Notes: generated by a model from the sequence alone, not told the origin. A DNA stretch of 64,000 nt from Lachnospiraceae bacterium (GCA_004557975.1 SFEV01000005.1:1-64000); one strand, 5' to 3'; positions 15,728 through 25,262 are shown, numbered from the stretch's first letter. Made by a program: numbers and translations.

Positions 15728-16813
15728 ATGAGCGAGAAATTAAGAGTTGGTATTCTGGGAGCAACAGGAATGGTGGGACAGAGATTTATCTCTCTGCTCG
15801 AGAACCATCCGTGGTTTGAGGTGGCAGTTGTGGCAGCCAGTGCGCGCAGTGCCGGAAAGACGTATGAAGATGCGGTGGGCAGCAGATGGAAGATGACGAC
15901 ACCGATGCCGGAGGCAGTGAAGAAGCTGGTTGTGATGAATGTCAATGAGGTGGAAAAGGTTGCCGCAGAAGTTGACTTTGTATTCTCTGCTGTAGATATG
16001 TCAAAGGAAGAGATCCGTGAGATCGAGGATGCTTATGCAAAAACAGAGACTCCTGTTGTTTCAAACAACAGTGCACATCGCTGGACTCCGGATGTTCCGA
16101 TGGTAGTTCCGGAGATCAATCCGGAGCATTTTGAAGTCATTGAATTCCAGAAGAAGCGCCTCGGAACGAAGAGAGGATTTGTGGCGGTAAAGCCAAACTG
16201 CTCGATTCAGAGCTACGCGCCGGTGCTGACTGCATGGAAGGAGTTTGAGCCGTACGAGGTAGTTGCAACGACATACCAGGCAATTTCCGGTGCAGGCAAG
16301 ACTTTTAAGGACTGGCCGGAGATGGTGGAAAATATTATTCCGTATATCGGCGGCGAGGAAGAGAAGAGTGAGAAGGAGCCTCTCAGACTGTGGGGAACCA
16401 TTGAGGATGGAGTGATTAAGCCGGCCACCGAGCCGAAGATTACATGCCAGTGTATCCGTGTTCCGGTTCTGAACGGACATACGGCAGCCGTATTCGTAAA
16501 ATTCCGCAAAAAGCCGACGAAGGAGCAGCTGATTGAAAAGCTTGAGAGCTTCCGCGGCGTTCCGCAGGAGCTGGAGCTTCCCAGTGCGCCGAAGCAGTTT
16601 ATCCGCTACATGACGGAGGACAACCGCCCGCAGGTTCAGCTCGATGTGGACTATGAAAACGGAATGGGCGTATCCATCGGCAGAATCCGTGAGGATTCCA
16701 TCTATGATTTCAAATTTGTGGGTCTTTCCCACAACACAATCCGCGGTGCGGCAGGAGGTGCAATCCTCTGTGCAGAGACACTGAAGGCAAAGGGATATAT
16801 CCAGGCAAAATAA
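15728..16813 (+). CDS. asd: Aspartate-semialdehyde dehydrogenase
   Basis: The 361-aa product makes aspartate semialdehyde from aspartyl phosphate with NADPH, the branch point to lysine/DAP, threonine and methionine. It has the Rossmann start GILGATGMVGQRF, the catalytic cysteine Cys158 in KPNCSIQS, and the conserved histidine in RVPVLNGHTAAV. Its length and sequence resemble the archaeal/fungal-type branch rather than the shorter E. coli branch. A GAGGAGAATG site precedes the start. Its product ultimately feeds meso-DAP dehydrogenase, encoded at 52563. Confidence 0.95.
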   Translation: MSEKLRVGILGATGMVGQRFISLLENHPWFEVAVVAASARSAGKTYEDAVGSRWKMTTPMPEAVKKLVVMNVNEVEKVAAEVDFVFSAVDMSKEEIREIEDAYAKTETPVVSNNSAHRWTPDVPMVVPEINPEHFEVIEFQKKRLGTKRGFVAVKPNCSIQSYAPVLTAWKEFEPYEVVATTYQAISGAGKTFKDWPEMVENIIPYIGGEEEKSEKEPLRLWGTIEDGVIKPATEPKITCQCIRVPVLNGHTAAVFVKFRKKPTKEQLIEKLESFRGVPQELELPSAPKQFIRYMTEDNRPQVQLDVDYENGMGVSIGRIREDSIYDFKFVGLSHNTIRGAAGGAILCAETLKAKGYIQAK

Positions 16814-16820
16814 AATTTTA

Positions 16821-16850
16821 TTGCCAAAATTGCAGAACATAACGTATAAT
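16821..16850 (+). promoter_or_regulatory. Sigma-A promoter of topB
   Basis: TTGCCA (16821-16826) and TATAAT (16845-16850) are spaced by 18 bases. The start point would fall near 16857, inside the first arm of the hairpin at 16855-16879. Confidence 0.6.
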
Positions 16851-16854
16851 GGGG

Positions 16855-16879
16855 CTGTCGTGGTTCTTTGCCACGGCAG
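16855..16879 (+). promoter_or_regulatory. Hairpin at the 5' end of the topB leader
   Basis: CTGTCGTGG (16855-16863) and CCACGGCAG (16871-16879) pair with one wobble; a short U-rich stretch follows. It could terminate asd read-through or form the 5' end of the topB mRNA, like the leader hairpin at 1894-1943. Confidence 0.5.
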
Positions 16880-16913
16880 TTCTGCTGTTTTAGAGAGATA
16901 TACGGAGGTGCGG

Positions 16914-19082
16914 ATGGCGAAATCACTGTTTATAGCGGAGAAGCCAAGTGTGGCGCAGGAATTCGCAAAGGCATTAAAAGAGAATATGAGGCGCGGCGAC
17001 GGTTATATGGAATCAGATTCCTACGTTGTCACCTGGTGTGTCGGACATCTGGTGACCATGAGTTATCCGGAGGTGTACGATGAAAAGTACAGACGCTGGA
17101 GCCTGAACACACTGCCGTTTATTCCGGATGAATTTCTGTATGAGGTGATTCCGTCGGTGAAGAAGCAGTATACGATTGTCAGCGGATTACTCAACCGCAG
17201 TGATGTGGCGACGATCTATGTCTGCACCGATTCCGGGCGTGAGGGAGAATATATTTACCGTCTCGTGGAGCAGATGGCACACGTGCATGGCAAACAGCGA
17301 AGACGCGTCTGGATTGATTCGCAGACGGAGGAGGAGATTCACCGCGGAATCCGCGAGGCGAAGGATCTGTCGGAGTATGACAATCTTTCCTCAGCGGCAT
17401 ATCTGCGCGCCAAAGAGGATTACCTGATGGGAATCAATTTTTCCCGTCTGCTGACGCTGAAGTACGGAAATGCCATCTCAGGTTATCTGGGAACAAAATA
17501 TACAGTCGTATCTGTCGGCAGAGTGATGACGTGTGTCCTTGGAATGATAGTCAGGCGGGAGCGGGAGATCAGACAGTTCGTAAAGACGCCTTTTTATCGC
17601 GTTCTGCAGCAGCTGGAGCTTCAGGGAAGAACCCTGGAGGGAGAGTTCCGCGCTGTGGAGGGCTCCTCATACTACCTGTCTCCCAAGCTGTACAGGGAGA
17701 ATGGCTTCAAAGAAAGAAAGGATGCCGATGAGCTGATTGCCAGGCTGACAGACACGCCAGTACTCTCCACCGTCATAGATTCTATTGAAAAAAAGAAAGA
17801 AAAGAAAAATCCGCCGCTTCTGTACAATCTGGCCGAGCTGCAGAATGAATGCTCACGCATGTTCAAGATCAGCCCGGATGAGACGCTGCGGATCGTCCAG
17901 GAGCTGTACGAGAAAAAGCTTGTGACGTATCCGCGAACGGATGCACGTGTGCTTTCCACGGCCGTCGCAAAGGAAATACAGAAGAATATTTCGGGGCTTC
18001 GCAGCTTCGGACCGGCGAAAGCATTTGCAGAGGAGATTCTCGAAAACGGAGCATACAGAAATATTGCCAGGACGCGGTACGTCAACGATAAACAGATCAC
18101 AGATCACTATGCGATTATTCCCACAGGCCAGGGATTCGGCGCGCTGGGCTCCCTGAAGGGCAATTCCTTCGGAGTATACGCAGCGATTGTACGGCGCTTC
18201 CTGAGCATTTTTTATCCGGCTGCCGAGTATCAGAAGATCTCCATGGTGACTGTGATGCAGAACGAAAAGTTTTTCTTTTCGTTCCGTATACTTCTTGAAG
18301 AGGGATATTTTAGAGTTGCCGGGAACCCCAATGACAGGAAATCAAAAAACGGTGGTGCACTGTCAGAGTCCGGGACAGATCAGAAATCGCAGAGTGTACC
18401 GGAAGAGTCCGGATCAGATCAGGAGGAAAGCGGCAGCATGCCGGATTCTGACGGTGATACGGACTGTGGAAAGGAGCTGCTGGAGGTACTGAAGGGACTT
18501 CGGAAAGGCATGGAGCTTCCTGTAAAAGCACTTGCTGTCAGGGAGGGGGAGACATCTCCGCCGAAGCGCTACAATTCCGGTTCGATGATTCTTGCCATGG
18601 AAAATGCCGGTCAGCTCATTGAGGATGAAGAGCTGCGGGCACAGATCAAAAGCTGCGGAATCGGGACGAGTGCCACCCGTGCCGAGATCCTGAAAAAGCT
18701 TGTGGCAAACAAATATATTGCATTAAATAAAAAGACACAGATTCTCTCACCTACGCTGCTGGGTGAGATGATTCACGATGTGGTATTCTATTCCATCCGG
18801 TCCCTGCTGAACCCGGAGCTGACAGCCAGCTGGGAAAAGGGACTGAACTACGTGGCGGAAGGATCCATCACAGGAGATGAATACATGATAAAACTGGAGA
18901 ATTTTATCCGTTCCAGGACGGAGGCAGTGCTGTCTCTGAACAATCAGTATGCGATGCGCCCGCTGTTTGATGAAGCATCGAAATATTATCAGAAGAGTAC
19001 AGCGAAATCAAACAGAGGGTCAGGAGAAAACAAACCGTCGGGACGCGGAGCGGGAAGAAAAAAGACAGCACATATTGGTTAA
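16914..19082 (+). CDS. topB: DNA topoisomerase III
   Basis: The 722-aa product is a type IA topoisomerase. The TOPRIM domain starts MAKSLFIAEKPSVAQEF and holds CTDSGREGEYIYR; the catalytic tyrosine lies in KKLVTYPRTDARVLS (about residue 341). It relaxes and decatenates single-stranded DNA. I chose the ATG at 16914, preceded by CGGAGGTG, over an open frame from 16821. An odd feature is a Ser/Asp/Glu-rich insert at about residues 468-525, with the imperfect repeat ESGTDQ/ESGSDQ, between conserved parts. A hexapeptide acyltransferase gene follows after 12 bases. Confidence 0.95.
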   Translation: MAKSLFIAEKPSVAQEFAKALKENMRRGDGYMESDSYVVTWCVGHLVTMSYPEVYDEKYRRWSLNTLPFIPDEFLYEVIPSVKKQYTIVSGLLNRSDVATIYVCTDSGREGEYIYRLVEQMAHVHGKQRRRVWIDSQTEEEIHRGIREAKDLSEYDNLSSAAYLRAKEDYLMGINFSRLLTLKYGNAISGYLGTKYTVVSVGRVMTCVLGMIVRREREIRQFVKTPFYRVLQQLELQGRTLEGEFRAVEGSSYYLSPKLYRENGFKERKDADELIARLTDTPVLSTVIDSIEKKKEKKNPPLLYNLAELQNECSRMFKISPDETLRIVQELYEKKLVTYPRTDARVLSTAVAKEIQKNISGLRSFGPAKAFAEEILENGAYRNIARTRYVNDKQITDHYAIIPTGQGFGALGSLKGNSFGVYAAIVRRFLSIFYPAAEYQKISMVTVMQNEKFFFSFRILLEEGYFRVAGNPNDRKSKNGGALSESGTDQKSQSVPEESGSDQEESGSMPDSDGDTDCGKELLEVLKGLRKGMELPVKALAVREGETSPPKRYNSGSMILAMENAGQLIEDEELRAQIKSCGIGTSATRAEILKKLVANKYIALNKKTQILSPTLLGEMIHDVVFYSIRSLLNPELTASWEKGLNYVAEGSITGDEYMIKLENFIRSRTEAVLSLNNQYAMRPLFDEASKYYQKSTAKSNRGSGENKPSGRGAGRKKTAHIG

Positions 19083-19094
19083 GGAGGGAAAATC

Positions 19095-19766
19095 ATGGAA
19101 AACTGCAGGATTGAGAATCTTTATAATTTAAACGAAACGATTGCCGGGAGACTTTTTGACGGTGCGACGTACCCGTGGGAGGTTCTTCCGAAGATCGGAT
19201 CATTTATTCTGGAGCTTGGCAGTACGCTTTCAGAAGAAGAGTACGAAAAAAGAGGAGAGAACGTCTGGATCGCAAAATCCGCAAAGGTGGCTCCCACGGC
19301 ATTTATCAACGGGCCTGCCATTATCGGAAAAAATGCGGAGGTGCGTCACTGTGCGTTTATCCGCGGCAACGCGATCGTCGGAGAGGGTGCTGTGGTGGGC
19401 AATTCCACAGAGCTGAAAAATGTGGTTCTGTTCAATAAGGTGCAGGTTCCTCATTATAATTACGTCGGTGATTCCATTCTCGGCTATAAGGCTCATATGG
19501 GTGCCGGTTCCATCACGTCCAATGTGAAGTCTGACAAAAAGCTTGTTGTGGTAAAGGATGGAGCAAATCGCATGGAGACAGGGCTGAAAAAATTCGGCGC
19601 CATGATCGGTGACGAGGTTGAAGTGGGCTGCGGTTCCGTCCTCAATCCGGGAACGGTAATCGGTCCTCACTCCAATATCTATCCGCTTTCTTCCGTGCGT
19701 GAGGTTGTTCCTGCAAATTCTATCTACAAAAAACGCGGAGAAGTGGCGGAAAAATACGAAGAGTAA
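19095..19766 (+). CDS. Left-handed beta-helix (hexapeptide) acyltransferase-like protein
   Basis: The 223-aa protein consists mostly of hexapeptide turns (IAKSAKVAPTAFINGPAIIG onward), forming a left-handed beta-helix as in bacterial sugar and amino-acid acyltransferases. The part HYNYVGDSILGYKAHMGAGS resembles the acetyltransferase half of GlmU, but there is no nucleotidyltransferase domain, so it is not GlmU. The substrate is not identifiable. AAGGAGGG precedes the start. It lies between topB and parE in the same direction with gaps of 12 and 30 bases. Confidence 0.8.
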   Translation: MENCRIENLYNLNETIAGRLFDGATYPWEVLPKIGSFILELGSTLSEEEYEKRGENVWIAKSAKVAPTAFINGPAIIGKNAEVRHCAFIRGNAIVGEGAVVGNSTELKNVVLFNKVQVPHYNYVGDSILGYKAHMGAGSITSNVKSDKKLVVVKDGANRMETGLKKFGAMIGDEVEVGCGSVLNPGTVIGPHSNIYPLSSVREVVPANSIYKKRGEVAEKYEE

Positions 19767-19796
19767 TACATGAGAATCAGAAAAGGAGCAGTATAA

Positions 19797-21719
19797 ATGG
19801 CTAAAACCAACACATATGATGCGAGCAGCATCTCCGTCCTGGAGGGGCTGGAGGCTGTCCGCAAGCGTCCCGGCATGTATATCGGCAGTGTGTCACGGAA
19901 AGGTCTGAATCATCTGATCTATGAGATCGTGGACAATGCAGTCGATGAGCATCTGGCGGGGTACTGCAGTGAAATTCAGGTATATCTGGAGGAGGACGGT
20001 TCTGCAACCGTAGAAGACAACGGGCGCGGTATCCCTGTCGGCATGCACGAAAAGGGGATGTCGGCAGAGCGACTCGTCTTTACGACGCTGCATGCAGGAG
20101 GAAAATTCGATGATTCGGCGTACAAGACCAGCGGAGGTCTCCACGGTGTGGGTTCCTCTGTCGTAAATGCACTTTCCACATGGCTCGATGTACAGGTTAT
20201 GCTGGATGGGAAGATTCATCATGACCGGTATGAGCGCGGTGTGCCTGTCATTGAACTGGAGAAGGGGCTGCTTCCGGTCATAGGAAAAACGAAAAAGACC
20301 GGTACGCGGATCAGCTTTCTTCCGGACCCGGAAATCTTTGAGAAGACACGGTTTTCCGCCACAGAGCTGAAAAGCCGCCTCCATGAGACGGCGTACCTGA
20401 ATCCGGCGCTGAAAATCAATTTTGAAGACCGGCGGGATGACAGACAGGAGCAGATTACATTTTATGAGCCGGAGGGAATTACCGGATTCGTCAGAGAACT
20501 GAACCAGAAATCAGAGCCGATCTGTGATCCCGTTTATTTCAAAGGCGAGGCCGACGGCATACAGGTGGAGGTTGCGTTCCAGTATGTCAATGAATTTCAT
20601 GAAAATGTGCTTGGCTTCTGCAATAATATTTATAATGCTGAGGGCGGCACCCACCTGACAGGTTTTAAGACCATGTTCACAACTGTCATGAACACGTACG
20701 CCCGCCAGATTGGTATTCTGAAGGAAAAGGACGTCAATTTTACGGGAGCCGATATCCGCAACGGTATGACGGCTGTCGTTTCAATCAAGCATCCGGATCC
20801 CCGCTTTGAGGGTCAGACAAAGACGAAGCTGGACAACCAGGATGCATCAAGGGCGGTCGGCAAGGTGACGGGAGAAGAAATTGTCCTTTATTTTGACAAG
20901 CACCTTGAGGCGCTGAAGAATGTACTCTCCTGTGCGGAAAAGGCTGCCAGAATCCGGAAGACGGAAGAGCGGGCGAAGACGAATCTGCTCACAAAGCAGA
21001 AGTATTCCTTTGACAGCAACGGAAAGCTGGCAAACTGTGAAAGCCGCGACAGCAGCAAATGCGAAATATTTATCGTCGAGGGAGATTCCGCCGGAGGCTC
21101 TGCAAAGACGGCCCGTGACCGCAACTATCAGGCAATTCTTCCGATCCGCGGAAAAATCCTGAACGTGGAGAAGGCAAGTATCGACAAGGTACTGGCGAAC
21201 GCAGAGATCAAGACAATGATCAACGCATTCGGCTGCGGTTTCTCTGAGGGCTACGGCAACGATTTTGATATTACGAAGCTTCGGTATGACAAGATTATCA
21301 TTATGGCAGATGCCGATGTGGACGGTTCCCATATCAGTACGCTGCTGCTGACGCTGTTCTACCGTTTCATGCCGGAGCTGATCTATGAAGGCCACGTTTA
21401 CATTGCGATGCCGCCGTTATACAAGGTAATTCCCGCCAAGGGAAAAGAGCAGTACCTTTATGATGATAAGGCTCTGGAAAAATACAGAAAAACACACAAG
21501 GGGTCCTTTACACTGCAGCGCTACAAGGGTCTTGGTGAGATGGATGCCGAACAGCTCTGGGAGACGACGCTGAATCCGGAGACGAGGATCATGCAGCGGG
21601 TGGAGATAGAGGATGCGAGAATCGCTTCCAGCATCACGTCGATGCTGATGGGGACAGAGGTCCCGCCGCGCAAAGCATTCATCTATGAGCACGCCCAGGA
21701 TGCGCTGCTGGATGTGTGA
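19797..21719 (+). CDS. parE: Type IIA topoisomerase subunit B (ParE/GyrB type)
   Basis: The 640-aa protein has the GHKL ATPase domain (IVDNAVDEHLAG, DNGRGIPV, GGLHGVGSS), a transducer domain, and the TOPRIM part with EGDSAGGSA and DADVDGSHI, ending with RYKGLGEMDAEQLW. With the A subunit at 21802 it forms a DNA gyrase- or topoisomerase IV-type complex. I favour topoisomerase IV because the partner lacks an evident GyrA box and the parE-parC order is typical, but many annotators leave this open. AAAGGAG lies upstream of the ATG. Confidence 0.85.
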   Translation: MAKTNTYDASSISVLEGLEAVRKRPGMYIGSVSRKGLNHLIYEIVDNAVDEHLAGYCSEIQVYLEEDGSATVEDNGRGIPVGMHEKGMSAERLVFTTLHAGGKFDDSAYKTSGGLHGVGSSVVNALSTWLDVQVMLDGKIHHDRYERGVPVIELEKGLLPVIGKTKKTGTRISFLPDPEIFEKTRFSATELKSRLHETAYLNPALKINFEDRRDDRQEQITFYEPEGITGFVRELNQKSEPICDPVYFKGEADGIQVEVAFQYVNEFHENVLGFCNNIYNAEGGTHLTGFKTMFTTVMNTYARQIGILKEKDVNFTGADIRNGMTAVVSIKHPDPRFEGQTKTKLDNQDASRAVGKVTGEEIVLYFDKHLEALKNVLSCAEKAARIRKTEERAKTNLLTKQKYSFDSNGKLANCESRDSSKCEIFIVEGDSAGGSAKTARDRNYQAILPIRGKILNVEKASIDKVLANAEIKTMINAFGCGFSEGYGNDFDITKLRYDKIIIMADADVDGSHISTLLLTLFYRFMPELIYEGHVYIAMPPLYKVIPAKGKEQYLYDDKALEKYRKTHKGSFTLQRYKGLGEMDAEQLWETTLNPETRIMQRVEIEDARIASSITSMLMGTEVPPRKAFIYEHAQDALLDV

Positions 21720-21728
21720 TAACAGTGG

Positions 21729-21758
21729 GCCAGGCAGGTTTATGAAATGCTGCCTGGC
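21729..21758 (+). terminator. Hairpin between parE and parC
   Basis: GCCAGGCAG (21729-21737) and GCCTGGC-containing CTGCCTGGC (21750-21758) pair perfectly over nine bases. Only a weak U content follows, so it probably attenuates rather than stops transcription into parC. Confidence 0.5.
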
Positions 21759-21801
21759 TCTGAACAGTTACAAAATATATAGATAAGGAGTCTGATTTTA
21801 C

Positions 21802-24039
21802 ATGGACGGACAGATAATCAGAGCAGAGTATTCCGATATCATGCAGAAATCATATATCGATTATGCCATGAGTGTTATTATTTCCCGTGCGCTTCCGGAT
21901 GTCCGCGACGGACTGAAGCCGGTGCAGAGAAGGACGCTTTATGACATGTATGAGCTCGGAATCCGCTATGACAGGCCATACCGGAAGTGTGCACGTATTG
22001 TGGGCGATACAATGGGTAAATATCATCCCCACGGCGACAGCTCCATTTATGAGGCGCTGGTGGTGATGGCACAGGACTTTAAGAAGGGCCAGGCCCTTGT
22101 GGATGGACACGGAAATTTCGGTTCCATTGAAGGAGACGGTGCAGCGGCCATGCGTTATACGGAGGCACGTCTGCAGAAGATCACCCAGGTGGCGTTTCTC
22201 GCCGATCTGGATAAGGATGTTGTGGATTTCGGACCGAATTTCGATGAGACAGAAAAGGAGCCTCAGGTGCTCCCTGTCAGAATCCCCAATCTTCTCGTAA
22301 ACGGCGCGGAAGGTATTGCAGTCGGCATGGTTACGAGCATTCCGACTCACAATCTGGGAGAGGTCATAGATGCGGTCAAGGCAATGATCAGAAACAACAG
22401 CATGACCACGCGGGAACTGATGAAATACATCAAAGGACCTGATTTCCCCACAGGAGGCATTGTCGTAAATCAGGATGAGCTTCTGAATATTTACGAGACA
22501 GGACAGGGCAAAATCCGCCTGCGCGGCCGCTTGGAGGTCGAGAAAGTGAAGGGCGCAAGAGAGCGCCTTGTGATCACGGAAATCCCATACACGATGATCG
22601 GAGCCAATATCGGAAAGTTTCTCAATGAAGTTGCAGCGCTCGTGGAGACGAAAAAGACCACAGATATTGTGGATATTTCCAATCAGTCCGCAAAGGGCGG
22701 TATCCGCATTGTGCTGGAGCTGAAAAAAGGTGCAGATATTGAGAGACTGAAAAATCTGCTCTACAAAAAGACGAGACTGGAGGACACCTTCGGCGTCAAT
22801 ATGCTTGCCGTTGCGCAGGGACGCCCGGAGACACTGGGGCTCAGACAGATTCTGGAGCATCATATTGACTTTCAGTTTGAGCTTGCCACGAGAAAGTACC
22901 GCAATCTTCTTGACAAAGAGGAAAAGAAACGGGAGATTCAGGAGGGTCTGATCCGCGCCTGTGACGTGATCGACCTGATTATTGAGATCCTTCGCGGCAG
23001 CAAGAGCCGGGAACAGGTAAAAAAATGTCTTGTGGACGGAGTGACGGAAGGTATCCGGTTCAAAACGGAAAAATCCAGGAAAACGGCAGCAAAGCTTCAT
23101 TTTACGGAGCCGCAGGCAGATGCGATTCTCGACATGCGTCTGTACAAACTGATCGGCCTTGAAATTGAAGTGCTGATGAAGGAGCACGAGCAGACACTGA
23201 AAAATATTGAGCAGTATACAGACATACTGAACAATTATGATTCCATGGCGGCAGTCATTATGAAGGAGCTGGATGCATACAAGAAAGAATTTGCACGGCC
23301 GAGGCGGACATCAATCGAAAATGCGGAGGAGATTGTTCTCGAGGAGCAGAAGATTGAGGAAATGCCGGTTGTATTCCTGATGGACCGGTTCGGATATGTG
23401 CGTACGGTAGATGAGACGATCTATGAGCGCAACAGGGAGGCGGCCGATGCAGAGTGCAAATACGTGCTGCACTGCCTGAATACCGACCGCATCTGTATTT
23501 TTACAGACAGCGGCAGGCTCCATCTTCTGAAAGTGGCTGATGTGCCCTACGGCAAATTCCGCGATAAGGGAACGCCGGTCGATAACCTGTGTAACTACAA
23601 CAGCAGCGAGGAGAGTTTTATTTCTGTCATGGCGCAAAATGACATTAAGGATACTGTGCTGACGTTCGTCACAAAGCAGTCAATGGTGAAGCAGGTGGCG
23701 GGAAGCGAATTTGATGTCTCAAAGCGTACGATTGCAGCTACAAAGCTGCAGGAACAGGATGCGGTTGTAGCGGTGCATGCATCAGCGGAGCAGTCACATA
23801 TTGTACTGACATCGAAGAATGGATTTTTCCTGCGGTTCCCCGTATCGGAGATTCCGGTGAAGAAAAAGACGGCAGTGGGAGTACGCGGCATGAAGCTGGC
23901 AGAAGGCGATGAGGTTGCCGGAGTATACTGGATCGAAGGCGGAGAATGCCCGGAAGTCACTGTCAACGACAAAAAAGTATATATCAATAAACTGCGGATC
24001 GGTTCACGGGATTCTAAAGGGACGAAGCCAAGAGGATGA
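21802..24039 (+). CDS. parC: Type IIA topoisomerase subunit A (ParC/GyrA type)
   Basis: The 745-aa product is the DNA-breaking subunit. The catalytic tyrosine is Tyr119 (AAMRYTEARL). In the quinolone-contact helix (HPHGDSSIYEA) the key residues are Ser80 and Glu84, the wild-type, sensitive form and the same numbering as E. coli ParC. The C-terminal beta-pinwheel (from about 520) lacks a recognisable GyrA box (QRRGGKG), which favours topoisomerase IV. AAGGAG precedes the start. The last codons run into degenerate DNA repeats, so the C-terminal tail (DSKGTKPRG) may be derived from them. Confidence 0.85.
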   Translation: MDGQIIRAEYSDIMQKSYIDYAMSVIISRALPDVRDGLKPVQRRTLYDMYELGIRYDRPYRKCARIVGDTMGKYHPHGDSSIYEALVVMAQDFKKGQALVDGHGNFGSIEGDGAAAMRYTEARLQKITQVAFLADLDKDVVDFGPNFDETEKEPQVLPVRIPNLLVNGAEGIAVGMVTSIPTHNLGEVIDAVKAMIRNNSMTTRELMKYIKGPDFPTGGIVVNQDELLNIYETGQGKIRLRGRLEVEKVKGARERLVITEIPYTMIGANIGKFLNEVAALVETKKTTDIVDISNQSAKGGIRIVLELKKGADIERLKNLLYKKTRLEDTFGVNMLAVAQGRPETLGLRQILEHHIDFQFELATRKYRNLLDKEEKKREIQEGLIRACDVIDLIIEILRGSKSREQVKKCLVDGVTEGIRFKTEKSRKTAAKLHFTEPQADAILDMRLYKLIGLEIEVLMKEHEQTLKNIEQYTDILNNYDSMAAVIMKELDAYKKEFARPRRTSIENAEEIVLEEQKIEEMPVVFLMDRFGYVRTVDETIYERNREAADAECKYVLHCLNTDRICIFTDSGRLHLLKVADVPYGKFRDKGTPVDNLCNYNSSEESFISVMAQNDIKDTVLTFVTKQSMVKQVAGSEFDVSKRTIAATKLQEQDAVVAVHASAEQSHIVLTSKNGFFLRFPVSEIPVKKKTAVGVRGMKLAEGDEVAGVYWIEGGECPEVTVNDKKVYINKLRIGSRDSKGTKPRG

Positions 24040-24078
24040 AGCTCAGGGGACGAAGCCGGAGAATGAAGCCCGGAGGCT

Positions 24079-24146
24079 GAAGACGGGAGACTGAGGAAGA
24101 AGTCCGGAATCAGAAGACGGGGGACTGAGGAAGAAATCCGGAATCA
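24079..24146 (+). repeat. Tandem 34-bp repeat downstream of parC
   Basis: Two copies, 24079-24112 and 24113-24146, differ at two positions. More degenerate relatives containing GGGACGAAGCC occur just upstream at about 24019-24078, reaching into the last codons of parC. Most of the 182 bases between parC and the esterase gene consist of this material. Confidence 0.85.
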
Positions 24147-24221
24147 GAAAAATCAGGTCGGGAGGTTCTGGTCTGCAAATAAAATCAGTGAGAAGAACAG
24201 AAAACGAAAGGAGAAGGAACG

Positions 24222-25040
24222 ATGATTCATAAAATACTTGAAATATCCGCACCAGGATATGAAGAAAAAGGGAAGCTGTATACGTATCTGCTGGAGAAAT
24301 CACCTGAGATGATGTGCGGAGACAGGCGTCCGGTGGTTGTGATCTGCCCGGGAGGCGGATACGAATTCACCTCAGACCGGGAAGCAGAGCCGGTTGCACT
24401 GCGTTTTCTCGCAATGGGTTACCATGCAGTGGTGCTCCGCTATTCTGTATGGCCGGCACAGTACCCGGTGGCGCTTCTCCAGCTTGCCAATGCAGTGAAA
24501 TATCTGAAAGACAACGCTAAGGAGCTCCACATTGATCCGGACAGAGTGATTGTTCAGGGATGTTCCGCAGGCGGCCATCTGGCAGGCAGCTTCGGTGTAT
24601 TCTGGAATAAACCCTTTATCAGGGAAGCTCTTGGTGTACCGTCAGGTTATCTGCGGCCGGCAGGAATGATCCTGAATTACCCGGTGATCACTTCCGGTGA
24701 GAAGGCTCATGAGGGCTCCTTCCATCATCTGCTCGGTGACCGGTATGATACCATGAAAGCGGAAGTGTCTCTGGAAACACAGGTGACAGAGGATACACCT
24801 GTCACATTTCTGTGGCATACGACGACAGATGACTGTGTCCCGGTGGAGAACTCGCTTCTGTTCTACCAGGCATTAAAGGCAAAGAACATTCCTGTCGAGA
24901 TGCACATTTACCAGACGGGAGCTCACGGTCTCGGGCTGGCAAACCGTGAGACGCAGGGGGCAGACGGATTTGGTATCCAGGAGGAGTGCCAGAGCTGGAT
25001 TACCCTGGCGGAAGAGTGGATGAAGCAGTTCCGCTCATAA
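24222..25040 (+). CDS. Alpha/beta hydrolase, acetyl esterase/Aes-like
   Basis: The 272-aa product is a cytoplasmic serine hydrolase with no signal peptide. The oxyanion segment CPGGGYEF resembles the HGGG element of this esterase group, the nucleophile is Ser115 in GCSAGG, the probable acid is in TTTDDCVP, and the catalytic His is in GAHGLGL. Such enzymes remove acetyl or other short acyl groups from carbohydrates or xenobiotics. AAAGGAGAAGG precedes the start. It is followed by a terminator and then by an O-acyltransferase gene; whether the two act on related substrates is unknown. Confidence 0.85.
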   Translation: MIHKILEISAPGYEEKGKLYTYLLEKSPEMMCGDRRPVVVICPGGGYEFTSDREAEPVALRFLAMGYHAVVLRYSVWPAQYPVALLQLANAVKYLKDNAKELHIDPDRVIVQGCSAGGHLAGSFGVFWNKPFIREALGVPSGYLRPAGMILNYPVITSGEKAHEGSFHHLLGDRYDTMKAEVSLETQVTEDTPVTFLWHTTTDDCVPVENSLLFYQALKAKNIPVEMHIYQTGAHGLGLANRETQGADGFGIQEECQSWITLAEEWMKQFRS

Positions 25041-25075
25041 ATCCGGTAAAAAATTCAGATTGTTTACTATAATAT

Positions 25076-25132
25076 CAGGCTGTTCTCCCCAGGTCAGGTT
25101 ACGATACCTGTGAAATGGAGAACGGCCTGTTT
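25076..25132 (+). terminator. Terminator of the esterase gene
   Basis: Arms 25076-25088 and 25117-25129 pair over 13 bases with one wobble; CAGGT/ACCTG pairs inside the loop; TTT and a further U-rich stretch follow. Confidence 0.7.
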
Positions 25133-25148
25133 CAGTTTCTTATAAATA

Positions 25149-25163
25149 ACCGGCAATGCCGGT
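25149..25163 (+). promoter_or_regulatory. Small perfect hairpin ahead of the MBOAT gene
   Basis: ACCGGC and GCCGGT flank a three-base loop and are followed by TTAAAA. It may serve as a second, weaker terminator. Confidence 0.4.
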
Positions 25164-25182
25164 TTAAAATTGGACTGATATG

Positions 25183-25212
25183 TTATGCAAATCGCGAAAA
25201 ATGGTGTATAAT
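25183..25212 (+). promoter_or_regulatory. Possible promoter of the surface O-acylation operon
   Basis: A clear TATAAT (25207-25212) stands 50 bases before the start of the MBOAT gene. The best -35 candidate, TTATGC at 25183-25188, is poor, so the promoter may be weak or regulated. Confidence 0.4.
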
Positions 25213-25262
25213 GGAAAACAGTGAGCTGCGAAACAGAAATCCGCAGAAGGGAGTGTTGTGTA

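Noticed and set aside
19797..24039. Calling the pair gyrB-gyrA
   Set aside because: The A subunit lacks a recognisable GyrA box and its quinolone-contact residues number as in ParC; I keep parE-parC but with reduced confidence.
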